From the NCBI GenBank assembly GCA_023101885.1, contig JALPQD010000405.1:1182722-1246721 (forward strand): a DNA stretch of 64,000 nucleotides, given 5' to 3'. The DNA is from Typhlomys cinereus. Its lineage: Eukaryota > Chordata > Mammalia > Rodentia > Platacanthomyidae. The first letter of the stretch is position 1, and the number at the start of each line of letters is the position of its first letter. The notes beneath the pieces were generated by a model. That model was not told where the DNA came from and did not search any database. It was given only the letters and a program-made list of their open reading frames with translations. The position numbers and the translations under genes are program-made. Below are positions 49,094 through 59,269 of the stretch, piece after piece.

Positions 49094-49137
49094 ATTCCAC
49101 CCTAAATCAAACACTATTTTAAAAATAAAATAAAGCT
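48898..49137 (+). mobile_element. SINE, B3-like, with internal (CT)n
   Basis: 'aaggctcttgaaatggctcg' head, 'gacccaagctggatctccag' B-box region, 'gtgaaaggagagagctgact' body, 'gtgccttggcatgtgcaaac', then (CT)n at 49052-49094 and an AAAATAAAATAAA tail. Confidence 0.75.
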
Positions 49138-49834
49138 TTAGGAGGTTTGATATTTCTGAACTCAAAGGACTCAGTTCTTTCTGCTTGGGTTCCTGAGAGG
49201 AGAGAGTTCTGTTGCTCTGGCTCACTCACGTCTGTCTTGTTGGCCCTTGGCCACATCCCAGCAATCCGACCTTCTCCTAGGAGTCTAACCTCCAGTCTGA
49301 CCTGGCGAGGTCTTCACTCCTGGTATTCACATTCTCCCACTCATTCACAGGCCTTTCTCCAAGTGGTCCAGCATTCTGCTGCATGTAAGATGAAGAGGCA
49401 CTGGTGCCAGCTTTCAACCCCCCATAGGTGCCACTCCAGAGACAAAGCACAGCAAACATGACAGGCTGCCTAGACATCCTAAGGAATCTATTTCAGTGAT
49501 TACTCAGGAACAGCTAGTTCCCACACCAACCAATGCCATGCAAATGCAGACATGAGATACGAGAGGGTATTCTAAAACAGCTTCTTTTCCTTAGAGAGTC
49601 AAGATTTCCCTAACACTACTTATTTATACTCTCGGCTAATTTGGTATATTATCTTTGAAGAAGCAAAGAAGAAACAAATTTCAGCTTGAAAAGAACAAAA
49701 CTTAAACACAATTTGGAAAAACAAATTGATCATGTCAAATTGCTAGCACCAAGAGCCCTGTTTATAATTGTTTCAGATTTGGAGATCGAGACTACAGAAA
49801 AAAATGGAAGAAACTAGAACTGACTGACTGTCTG
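49138..49834. other. Unassigned sequence
   Basis: No recognised gene or repeat. 49630-49780 is AT-rich. Confidence 0.4.
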
Positions 49835-50162
49835 TGTGTGTATGTGGTGTTATAAGCATGTGTGCACTGTATATGTGAGCTTGTGCATAGAAGCCAGAGA
49901 CTGACATTGGGTGCTTCCTCAATGACTCACCACTTATTTTTCAAGACAGAGTCGCTCATTGAACGTGGGGCTCATGGATTGAGCTACTGCGGCTGGCCAG
50001 CCCACTCCCTACCCCCCTGCCCCCAGGAATCCTCCTGTCTCTGCCTCCCCAGTGCTAGGACTAGATCAGTGAGGCTGTATCTGGCTTCTGATGTGGGTGC
50101 TAAGGATCTGAACTCAGGTCCTCATGCTTGTATAGCCAGCTCACTGAGCCATCTCCTTAGTC
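49835..50162 (-). mobile_element. SINE, B2 superfamily, old, reversed
   Basis: GT-rich tail at the left and a head at 50162 ('ggactaaggagatggctcag' on the minus strand). 'ggatctgaactcaggtcctc' marks the reversed B box. Confidence 0.7.
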
Positions 50163-50169
50163 CAAACTG

Positions 50170-50171
<2 letters not shown>

Positions 50172-50222
<51 letters not shown>
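50172..50222. repeat. (GT)n microsatellite
   Basis: About 25 pure GT units, lying between a SINE head and a MIR, so apparently not a SINE tail. Confidence 0.95.
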
Positions 50223-50226
<4 letters not shown>

Positions 50227-50350
50227 AGCTAACATTTACTAAATGTCTGCATGCCATCATACACTTCATCCTCATAACACCCTCCTTGCAGGAAGAATCC
50301 AGAACCATTACTATCTCCATGTTACAGAAGCAATGACTGAGTCCCTAAGG
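50223..50350 (-). mobile_element. MIR, old
   Basis: 'atagctaacatttactaaat', 'cacttcatcctcataacacc', 'ctccatgttacagaagcaat': the reversed 5'-to-core order of MIR. Confidence 0.6.
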
Positions 50351-50599
50351 AATAAGGATGTGTGTTCCCAGGCACCGCTGCAGGAGGCAGGTGTCACCTG
50401 ACAGTTTTACATGGGGGGGGGCAGCAACCTTAGCCAGCACATCACCTGTCTCCCCTCTCGGGCCATCCCCAGTCCCTCCCCTTACCCCCACTCCCCATGC
50501 CTTTCCTCCACAGTTTGGCCCTGCACACACTTCAGGATAAGTTCCCCCGTTATGATAAGCAGGGCCCGAGATCTCTGACAGCTGTTCTCCGCTCTTCAT

Positions 50600-50880
50600 C
50601 ATCATCCGAAACAATCAGTAAGCATTAGAGAGTACTTTTCCCTTTACAAAGGTGATAATTAGATAACAAGCTGAGATTAAAGTAATTACAGTCAGACAGC
50701 TGGCGAGGCGGTACAGTCATGTTGAAATATTGTTGGTGCTTCAGCATCTGGTTCTAATAACAGCATAGGCTAAAGGATTTTACATCAATTACGGAACATA
50801 ATTTAATATAAACATATTTAATTACAATTGATGAGCGATAAACTGTTCAAGAATGACTTAACCCCTTGCATGTGTCAAAG
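50600..50880. other. Candidate conserved non-coding element (enhancer-like)
   Basis: About 280 bp, AT-rich and repeat-free. It has a TCF-like ACAAAGG at 50646-50652 followed within 10 bp by TAATTA (50656-50661), a second TAATTA at 50683-50688, and further AATTA cores near 50818-50830. Among the unassigned blocks it looks most like a developmental enhancer. Conservation must be tested. Confidence 0.35.
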
Positions 50881-51254
50881 TAACGGGAACTTTAGGGAGG
50901 TTGAATCTTGGTCTGCCGTCTTCCTGTCTCTCCCTGGTGCACCCTCTGCAACTCCCAGACCCCTAAGAGAAGAGATGTCCTGAGTTCAGGTGCTGCTATT
51001 CATCCCATGAGTATCTGTGCAGTACCAACCACCCTTGGAAGTTGGGAGGGCGGGAGGCAGCCCTGCTCAGGGGTATGCCTAGCGCCACCCGTGTGTTTCT
51101 CATTCCTTTGCACTGGAAACTGTAGCTATTTCCCCCCTCTTGTCCCTTTGCTCCTTTTATAAGCTGTTGTCTTTGCGTCTGACAGTCCTTGTGCAACCTG
51201 TGAACTAAGGTGTAGATCTCTCAGGAAACAGGGGTGGGGGGGATGGGGGCGGGG
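50881..51254. other. Unassigned sequence
   Basis: No gene or repeat recognised. Confidence 0.4.
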
Positions 51255-51538
51255 TGTGTGTGTGCCTTATGCTCGTGCATGTGCAGGCCACAGGTTGGCA
51301 TCACCACCTCCCTGTGTCACTCGTCATCTTATTTTTTGACACAGGATCTTCCACTGAACCTGGAATTTGCCAATTCGACTGGCCTGTAAGCAGCTTCCAG
51401 AATTCACCTGCCCTCTTGCTCTGTGACCACAGAGGCTCGTCACTATGCCTGGTTTCCAGCATGGGTGTTGGGGGTGCAAAGTCAGGTCCTCACGCTAAGA
51501 CAGCAAAGCACCTCACCAACTGAGCCCTCCCCCTAGTT
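51255..51538 (-). mobile_element. SINE, B2 superfamily, old, reversed
   Basis: 'gtgtgtgtgtgccttatgct' tail, 'ttgacacaggatcttccact' body and a head near 51535 ('ctcaccaactgagccctccc'). Confidence 0.6.
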
Positions 51539-52212
51539 CCCACTCTTGGGAGATGTTGAAAGGTAAATTCATCTTCTGGGTATAGCAGTCAGTTTTCCTA
51601 GTTTGAGAATCAATGTGTAAAAAAGTAAACGGCTAAAGTTCTACCTGGGAGAAGACATTACTCTGGCAGAAACTCTCCCTTATAATCTTTACCCCCAGTG
51701 CTGGCAGAAGAGGCCTTTGGACGGCTGCTGTAATGCACTGTGATGATAGAGAGTTTCCACTAGATAAAGGATTCAACCCTCATTAACTGCACAGGGTCTC
51801 TTCAGGTGCCCTGCTGTGAATGGGAGACATTTAAAAGCCAGGGAAGCCAAACATTGCCAAGTCTCGATTAGACTGGGGAGACCCAAGGGTCAACCCCAAG
51901 AATATCCAAGGCTGACCTTCCCTCAGAAAGAGTGTGTGACCCCAAGAGAGTTGGAAAATGAACCATCAAACTTCTCCATGTGAGAAATGATGGGAAATTA
52001 CACATGACTTATAATCATGTCTTGGCCTTTCGCTGTGGGTTTTTAAAGTGTAAAGCACACATTGTTCTAAAGGCCAACGTGAATGGTAGAAGAGAGAGAG
52101 TGTTGTTTGTAAGCAAGTACAGCCCGTTTCTAGAGGGATTGTGGCAGAAAGTACCATTGCTGTGGAGACCCACCCAGGACATCAAACTCACATGACTGCC
52201 GAGCATTCTTCT
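51539..52212. other. Unassigned sequence
   Basis: No recognised gene or repeat; short frames lack motifs. Confidence 0.4.
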
Positions 52213-52562
52213 AATAGGTAGATGGCTCAGTCAGGAGGGTGCTGGCCGCTTATACGTGAGGATCTGGGTTCTGATCCCCGGCAACCATGTAAAAAGCTGA
52301 ATGCAGTGTTTCACGGTTATTCCGGAGCTGGTAAGGCAGAGAAAGAAGGGTCCCTGGAGCCCGCTGGCTGGCCAGCCTAGTCAAATCACTGAACTCCAGG
52401 TTCTATGAGAGACCCCACGTCAAAAAATAAGATGGAGAACAATTGAGGAAAACACTTGACATAGAACTATGACCTGCACATACATGCACACATGTGTATA
52501 TGCATCTGCACAAATACACGTGTACATGTACCTGCACATATGTACACACACGAACACACACA

Positions 52563-52596
<34 letters not shown>

Positions 52597-52598
52597 AA
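52213..52598 (+). mobile_element. SINE, B3-like, long tail
   Basis: 'agatggctcagtcaggaggg' head, 'gggttctgatccccggcaac' B-box region, a body with 'gagagaccccacgtcaaaaa', then a degenerate and a pure CA tail (52555-52597). Confidence 0.75.
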
Positions 52599-52779
52599 GA
52601 GACGCTGTCAAAGTAAAAGTTGTTCCGCACATACCCTTTTGCAACGAGAAGGAATGTAACTTCTCTAACAGCAAACCTGTGATCTGCGAGAGAACCCTAT
52701 GATACTCTTACAGATTACACTCCTTTGTAAGTGAGGAAGGACAGAGTATTGAGTTCTAGTAAAACGTTTACACTTGTCC

Positions 52780-53415
52780 TTTCAATGAAAAACATCTCTG
52801 TGCATCAAAATAGACTAGCAAGAAAGTGAAAAGACAACTCAGGATGGAAGAAAAGATTATGACCCATATATATATGTCAGGGCTCTTACAGCCATAATAT
52901 GTAAAGACCTGTCACTACTCAACAAAATAAAAATACCCCAAAAGGACAACAAAGGATCAGAATATTTGTTTACACTAAGAAAATATGCTGAAGGCCAATA
53001 GGCACATGAAAAGGTCTGAGCATCATTGATTACCAGGGAGATGTAACCGTATTGAAATGCAATGCCACACTACATATGCTAGGATGGTTGTAATTAAAGA
53101 CCAAGAACATCAGTATTGATGAGGATGTGGAGAAGCTGGAACCCCCGACACTGCTTATAGAAAAGCAAATGGCACAGTGGCTTGTGGAAATTCTGACATT
53201 CTCCAAACAGTTATGAAGTTATTATACCACCCAGAAATTCCATTTTCAGTATGTACCCAAGAGAACTAACGAGAAAAACATATACATAAAATCTTCATAG
53301 GAGTGTGATTAATAGAAGCCAAAACATGCAAATATTCTCAATGGCTGCCATGTGAATGAATGAAATGTAGCGATCCACACACACTCAGCCATCTCAGGCG
53401 ATGCAATACAGACTG
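52780..53415 (+). mobile_element. L1 fragment, old (3' ORF2 region)
   Basis: 'gattaccagggagatgtaac', 'gatgaggatgtggagaagct', 'ttataccacccagaaattcc', 'tatgtacccaagag' region and 'gaatgaatgaaatgtag' follow the conserved 3' end of L1 ORF2. Stops and frameshifts are frequent. Confidence 0.7.
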
Positions 53416-53461
53416 TAACTAGATGGACTTGGTAAACTTCACACCAGGATCACGATAACAT

Positions 53462-53790
53462 GCTCCATGCTGGGAGGACGGTTCAGTAGTTAAAGCGCTG
53501 GCTGTGCAAACAGAAGGAAAGATCAGAGTGCACACACCCAGAGGCCACATTAATGCTGGGGAGGTCTGGCAGCCTAGTTGTAATTCCAGAAGGCAGAAAC
53601 TAGAAATCCCCAGAGCAAGCTGGCTAGCCAGACTAGCCCTATTGTAAACTCTGGGTTTGATTAGAAACTCAGGCTCCAAATACTAAGGTAAAAAACAACC
53701 AAGGACGATTCCTGATATCAGTCTCAGACCTTCACATGCATGTAACAGATGCGTGTGCACCTACACACATGTGTGCCCTCACATATGCAT
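53462..53790 (+). mobile_element. SINE, B2 superfamily, inserted in an L1
   Basis: 'gctgggaggacggttcagta' head and a body with 'cagagcaagctggctagcca' and 'aactctgggtttgattag', then a CA-like tail. It lies between two collinear L1 parts. Confidence 0.75.
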
Positions 53791-53799
53791 GTACACACA

Positions 53800-54040
53800 C
53801 GTTGTACAATTCCACTTGAGGGACAGACAAATCCACAAAGCCAGAAAGTAGATTAGGTGATGCTGGGGATAGGAGGAAAAGCTTTGAGGCTTCTTTGGGG
53901 GAGTGATAGAATCCTCTGGAACCTGAGAGCAGAACTAGCTAGCTATGTACTGTGAACATACCACAACTCTTTGAATTGCACACTTTAAAAAAGTTCAAAT
54001 AGTGAGTGTGAGATAAAGTGGCAATTTTTATTAAAGGCTA
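53800..54040 (+). mobile_element. L1 fragment, old (3' end)
   Basis: 'attaggtgatgctggggata', 'actctttgaattgcacactt' and 'aaagtggcaatttttattaa' correspond to the 3' end of an old L1. It continues the copy at 52780 after the SINE. Confidence 0.6.
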
Positions 54041-55044
54041 CTTTAATAGGCAGGTCCCTGGGGTTCAGTTCCACTCGGGAGCCCGGGGAACCTGTGGCAG
54101 CTGCCCATACGTCAGTTAGCTCAACCAGGAAGGAAGGCAGCTGGTATACTAACCCACCAAGCCCATCTCTCTATCGATGGAGGCTGCGCTTGAGAGAGCA
54201 TGAATTCACATGCGCTTCTGGCCAGCCTGTGGAAGGGGTTCTGAAGCTAGACAACAGTCCTTAGGCAAAGAACTGTTGATGCTATGCTCAGAGTGCCCCC
54301 AAAGAACACAGGCTAGGGGGGCTGGGGCTCAGGCTGCATGCCGATACTCTCTGGTACTCTATCATGGAGAAACAAAACGAGGAAGCTCAGCAAAATGGCT
54401 CACAGATCCCCCGAACACTGAGGAGGCTGTCGGTAAATGTGGGCTACCTGCACAGGAGATCCAACAGGGTTAGTGAATTTCACTGAAACTTCACAGTGAA
54501 TGAAAGGCAGGGTTGGAATTATCGCAGCTCTCTTGGTAGGGACACAGTCTCTCAGACAGACAATCAATTAACCAGATCTGCACTAATCAGTCTTGCAAAC
54601 ACACAGACCAAGTGGCAATCAAGTCACTGAGGCATTCTGAGGATAAACATCTTCCCTCTCCTCCCCCCACCCCTCACCCATCCTCGGTGGTGGTGGTGGT
54701 GGTGGGGGAAGCAGCTGTGTGGCTCACAAAAAGGCTTTGAGGGTTGGATGTTAGTATCTATTGGAGTTGCCCAGCATCTGAACATGATGTGGTTTGCTAC
54801 ATAGGTGTTTGAGATGAAATTAAACACGTTCTTAAACACGTTCACTGACATTTTAGTGCAAAGGACCAAGTATATGTGAAGAGCTGGAAGGCCACGGGAG
54901 AGCCCGGGAAACATCCCTCACCCTTTTTAGCTCTCCCGTGGAACAGCCAGGAGCCCAGTGTGCTCAAATAGGAGAGAGATGCACCCCCCAGCCTAGTACT
55001 CAACAAGACAGACAGAGTGAGACAGGCTGCCGCCCACCACCGAC
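54041..55044. other. Probable intron sequence plus (TGG)n
   Basis: If the exon at 55045-55285 is real, this is its downstream intron on the minus strand. A (TGG)n run lies at 54685-54703. No second exon of the hotdog domain could be recognised here by eye. Confidence 0.35.
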
Positions 55045-55271
55045 CTGATCAGGTAGTGATTGATGACTGTGTCGAAGTAGCTGTAGTACACCACGTTGTT
55101 CACGTGACCATACTGGTCATTGTCCTGCCACCGGGTCTGGATGGGCAAGAAGTACCCATAGGCCTCGTGGTGCCTATGGCGATCCTCGGCTCTTTGGTTC
55201 CTTGGTGACGTCGCAAAGAAATGGGCAGCGTTTCTAGGACGCAGCTTCCACCCCTGAGGAGTCAGCCTCAT
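55045..55271 (-). CDS. Exon: hotdog-fold (4HBT-type) thioesterase-like protein, N-terminal part
   Basis: This is the only segment with convincing protein homology. It encodes 75 residues plus a split codon. Residues 1-23 ([20 protein letters not shown]) are basic with hydrophobic patches, like a mitochondrial presequence. Residues 41-75 begin a 4HBT hotdog domain: a beta strand ([10 protein letters not shown]), the signature D-x-D-x-x-G-H-V-N-N (residues 50-59), then the start of the central helix ([14 protein letters not shown]). In this family the Asp-rich loop lies at the acyl-CoA thioester site. A good splice acceptor precedes the exon (pyrimidine-rich, ending TGCAG at 55290-55286), so the exon probably spans 55285-55045 with a 14-base 5' leader. 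A donor AG|GTCGGT is at 55044. Without splicing, the frame stops at 54993 inside the domain. The rest of the domain, needed for folding, must lie in exons I could not find. It could be a real gene or an old exon of a decaying one. I cannot give a symbol. Confidence 0.7.
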
Positions 55272-55285
55272 GGCTGCCTGGGTAT

Positions 55286-55759
55286 CTGCAACACACAAAG
55301 CAACCACGGATGTAACTGTGTGCCAGCAAACTCATTTTAGTTTTAAACAACTGCTCAAAATGTAGGCCACTGGGCTTCAAAAGGATACTGGATTTCTTTC
55401 CCAGGATATAAATCTTCCATTCAAGTTCATGTTCTTATTATAAATGCTGTGTACTTTTTAAAAGGTTTTTTTTTTCCTTAAAAAAATGTTTTGGCATATA
55501 CAGTCCAAACCAGAAAAGTCTTTGTTTGATTTTACTAGAAGGAATTTTAAGTATATTGGTATGGAGGTCTTTTATTCCACAAAGTACCTTTAACAAGGTA
55601 AATCTGATTAAATCTATAACATACCTGAGAATATAAAAAAATAAAGTCATTAGTATGAGATGAAATGTCTGCCAGAAGACATTATCAAGAAAGTATGCCG
55701 GGAAAAAAAAAGAAGGTGAGCTGACTATAAGCTTTAAAAAGAAAAGTTTAATCATGTTT
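55286..55759. other. Probable upstream intron of the thioesterase-like exon
   Basis: AT-rich single-copy sequence with no CpG-rich promoter. The transcription start of the gene, read on the minus strand, must lie further right, probably beyond the window. Confidence 0.35.
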
Positions 55760-56300
55760 TAAACAAACTGTGTCGTACAGAAAAAAACAACTTCAATCTG
55801 CACTTAGAATGGAAGAAAAGCCAACAATACCCACTATTCACAAACACTTCCCTTGCATCATGCTAGTCTTGCAGATGTGGGTGTACACCTTTGAAGGAGA
55901 TCTGATTGTATTGCTCTTCCGTAATCTCTTGCACTTAACAATATGTATGTTTCAGTGTCTGTCAGCATCTTCGACAGCATTCCATTCCATTGTATTTCAT
56001 TATTTCAATGCTCTGGGATTCATTCAGTTCCCCTCGTTTCGTATTTAGGGGTGACTGCAACTTTGGTTAAGAGAAGTAGATCTTTACAGTACTCGCAATT
56101 ATGGTCTTAGGATAAATGCCTAGGAGTGAAGTACTGGATCAAAGGGCAAATGAATTGCTAAGGATTTCAGTGTAACCAGTGTATCCTTTCCCAGCAGCCA
56201 TGAGCAAGCCAATCCCTCTGTCAATTGTGAAGTGCACTTTGTCAATTTCACTGTGTTCTCTCATTTCCATACAAATGTAATGAGATGTGCTAAGTGGAAA
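55760..56300 (-). mobile_element. L1 fragment, old, reversed
   Basis: From about 55930, 'gtatttaggggtgactgcaac', 'cttaggataaatgcctagga', 'agtgaagtactggatcaaag' and 'tcctttcccagcagccatga' are the reverse of L1 3' ORF2. The left part (55760-55930) is less certain. Confidence 0.6.
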
Positions 56301-56365
56301 GATGACTGTGGCTACTGGCAATGATGAAGTAAATTACATCCCAATAACCTCTGTGAGGGTCGCCA

Positions 56366-56741
56366 TTACAGTTACTCTGCCTGGTTGCTAATAAATTCAC
56401 GACCAAACAGCTTAAGGGATTTTTTTTTTGATTTATTGATTGTCCAGAATGTCAGGAGAGCTCATACCAACACTAAGGGCCAAAGGAACGGATACACCGA
56501 ATCCACAGAACTGCTGAGGACAATCCTTGCTCGCAATACAGCATGTCTGGCCAAATATGCAGAAGGATGCCAACTTCCTTAACTAGCTCCCTTATTATTC
56601 ACTTGCTCAGGATCTGGCCACACCCACTGTAGGCTGGGCCTCCCCGTCTATTAGACAATCTTCTTCAGACATGCCCAGGGTTTCATTCAACTATCGATTC
56701 TTTACAAATGTGCCCAAATGACACCTTTATCTAACTATGAC
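56366..56741 (-). mobile_element. Solo LTR, family A
   Basis: The minus strand begins TGTCATAGTT at 56741 and ends near 56366. Plus-strand landmarks are 'cccactgtaggctgggcctc', 'ttagacaatcttcttcagac' and 'ttgctaataaattcacg'. About 376 bp. Confidence 0.7.
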
Positions 56742-56937
56742 ACCTGCACTAGAGAAGATGTCAAAGAACATCTGGAGGGTATTTGGAATGATCAAGGTGG
56801 GCCTCACAGGGTTGACGACACACCCAAGTGCTCCTGGCTCCCATCGGGATATCCGTCAGTTTACCACATGGGCAGTAAAAGATGAAGAGAGAGCAGCAAT
56901 CTGCAACTCAGAGGATTGCTCATGTGTTTGCTTTTTT

Positions 56938-57014
56938 CCCTGGGGTGCTGGGGATGGAACCCTAAGTCTTAAACATGATATACAAACGCAGTACCACTGA
57001 ACTACATCCCTGAC
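56938..57014 (-). mobile_element. ID-like SINE head, reversed
   Basis: 'ggtgctggggatggaaccct', 'gcagtaccactgaactacat', 'ccctgacc' are the reversed tRNA(Ala)-like ID sequence. Confidence 0.65.
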
Positions 57015-57383
57015 CCAAACTTGTGATTGGCCTACAGTGCTGGAAGAGAAATGGAACAGCCAACAACATCCCGGAGAAAGACAAGCCGCAAGGAAGTAAG
57101 ATAGGAATCCCTGTGGTACTGAGGATACAAACGGCAGCTTTCAAGGCCGCAGAGTGTCAGGTCGGTAGGGAAGATGGACAGAGAGGAGCGAGTCAGTGGC
57201 AGTACAGACCCTGCTGGAGGAAAACCTGCAGAGACTGGTAAATAACCAGAGCCTGGACTCTACTCACAGGCTGTGCAACTAAGGGATGGAAAAGGAAGGG
57301 AGAAGGGATTGGGGAAGAAATATTAACACAGAACAGGGTCCCTCCCTGCTTATAAGTTTCAGAGGAAAAGGGAAGGGAAGACA
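57015..57383. other. Unassigned sequence
   Basis: No recognised gene or repeat between an ID-like head and a family A LTR. Confidence 0.4.
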
Positions 57384-57806
57384 TGTTTAAGCACAGGTGT
57401 CAACTCGATGGTTGAGGGTTCGAGCTCTGGGAACATTTGTAGATAATTGATAGTTAAGCCCAGAGCAAACCTGCAGGAGATTGTCTAGTTGATGGGGCAG
57501 ACCCAGCCCATGGTGGGTGGGATTAGGCCCTGAACAAGTGAATAAAATGCAGAGAGCTGGTTGAGGAAGCTGACATCCTTGTGTACACTTGGCCAGACAT
57601 GCTGGTCTGTCATGTAAGGATTGTCCCTCTCTCGGCTGTTATGTAGAGATGGTGTGGCCAGTTGCCTCAGCCCTGGTGTTGGTGTGAGCTCTTCCATCAA
57701 GCTGAACTAAGAACTGTAAACGGACTATCATAAGAGAATAAACCCCTTGTTTCCTTAAGCTGTCTGATGGTGATTTTATCAGCAACCATGCAAGCTAACT
57801 GCAACA
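57384..57806 (+). mobile_element. Solo LTR, family A, best preserved
   Basis: About 423 bp from TGTTTAAG to TGCAACA. 'gcaaacctgcaggagattgt', 'cccatggtgggtgggattag', 'acacttggccagacatgctg', 'agagaataaaccccttgttt' (with AATAAA) all lie in order. No internal viral sequence. Confidence 0.75.
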
Positions 57807-57839
57807 ATAGCTAAAGGGAACCAAAAAGTCCTACTTTGG

Positions 57840-58060
57840 GCCTAGGCAGTTGTTATTAAGGGGAAGGGGATAAGGAGTGGAAGAATGCCCTGTGACTGAG
57901 GATTATACCCAGCAAGTACTGAGATGGATGGGTAGAAAGTAGAAACACCAAGAGAGGAAGAGGGAGAAAATGGGAGGGGGAAGGGGAGAGAGTGGGATGG
58001 GAGACAACAGGGAGGGAGGGGGAGGGCCACAGAAGGGGGAGGTACTTACCTATTGAGCTT
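57840..58060. repeat. Purine-rich (G/A) low-complexity tract
   Basis: The plus strand is dominated by GGGA/GAGG/AGAGG units over about 200 bases, strongest at 57950-58045. The opposite-strand open frames (Ser/Pro/Leu-rich) are artefacts. Confidence 0.75.
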
Positions 58061-58119
58061 GTATAACTATAAATATAATAATAAATATAACTTGTAAAAT
58101 ATAATAAAGAAATTATTTT

Positions 58120-58675
58120 TAAAAAAAGGACAAGCACAAATGCTGGTGAGGGTGTAGAAGAAAAGGAATCCCTATATACTAATGGTGGAAATCAGTCTGG
58201 AGCTTCCTTAAAAAGCTTAAAAATAAAACTCCCATGTGACCCAGCTATGCCAATCTGGTTATGTACCCAAAGGACTACAAAGCCACAGAGATATCTGAAC
58301 ACCCATGTTTAATGCAGCCCTGTTCACTGTAGCCAAATTATGAAACCAAGCTAGCTGTTTGTCAGCAGATGAACAGATAAAGAAAAATGTGGCATAGTCC
58401 CCCAACTATGTTATTCAGCCATAAAGAAGAATGAAAGTTACCAGCTGCAGAAAAAATGGGATGCAACTAGGGAGCATCACGTTAAGCAAAAGAAAGAGAA
58501 ATGTTGCATGCTTTCTCTCATTTATAGAACCTAGATTTTATAGACACATAAACTCTTGTGTATCTAGAGTACATGAAAGTAGAAATGAGACTATCTCAGG
58601 GGGATGAATGGTAATAACCAGAAGGAAAGAAGGTGGTGAAAGAGGAGGGTGAGATTGCCATGAGAAAACTCACAA
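58120..58675 (+). mobile_element. L1 fragment (3' ORF2 to 3' UTR)
   Basis: 'tgctggtgagggtgtagaag', 'cccatgtgacccagctatgc', 'gttatgtacccaaaggacta', 'cagatgaacagataaagaaa' and 'ccataaagaagaatgaaag' follow the conserved L1 end region. Frames are broken. Confidence 0.8.
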
Positions 58676-58689
58676 AGGATGAAAGTATA

Positions 58690-59022
58690 AGGCTTCTGCC
58701 CTCGACAAAGAGTTCTTCCAGCGTCTGATTACCTCAGCATCCATTCTTGCTTTCCTTCCTTAACAAATAGAGCATACAGCCATCTAGGAGACGTCACATT
58801 CCTTAGGTAGATCATTGACAAGACAGGGCTTCCCCTTTTTCCTTTTTCCTTTTCTTTTTCTCTCTTCTGCTTAAATGAGATGTGTATAGAATGTGTACCC
58901 CTTCCTTCATGGCTTCTGCCTCATAGTTTTTGACCAGAGAGCTGGGGTCCTCTTGTTAGAGTAATAAATCAGCTTTTGCATTGGTATTTGCATCTGGAGT
59001 TTCTGTTCCTGGCAAGCAGTCA
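58690..59022 (+). mobile_element. Possible retroviral LTR
   Basis: It ends 'gagagctggggtcctcttgt', 'agagtaataaatcagctttt', 'ggagtttctgttcctggca'. An AATAAA-type signal followed about 45 bases later by a CA end fits an ERV LTR. The 5' boundary is unclear and there is a pyrimidine-rich block at 58830-58870. Confidence 0.35.
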
Positions 59023-59269
59023 CCCCAAAACAGTGTTTGAGAGTATTGCTATGAATTCAGAGAGAGAGAGAAAGTAAAAACGAAGATATTTCAACTCCTA
59101 AAGTCCAAAATAATAATTCTCAAATACCATTATCTACAAAAAGGAACCAGTGGCTTCTAATGGTTAAATCTGGAACAACCGAACATCAAATCTAACAAGG
59201 AGAATAACAATAGAAGACAAGACAAAAGCTAGATTTCTATGCTCGGAGAAGCTGCTCCTCAAAGTTAAA

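Noticed and set aside
55017..55208. Plus-strand frame opposite the thioesterase-like exon
   Set aside because: It is the antisense shadow of the conserved domain and has no motif of its own.
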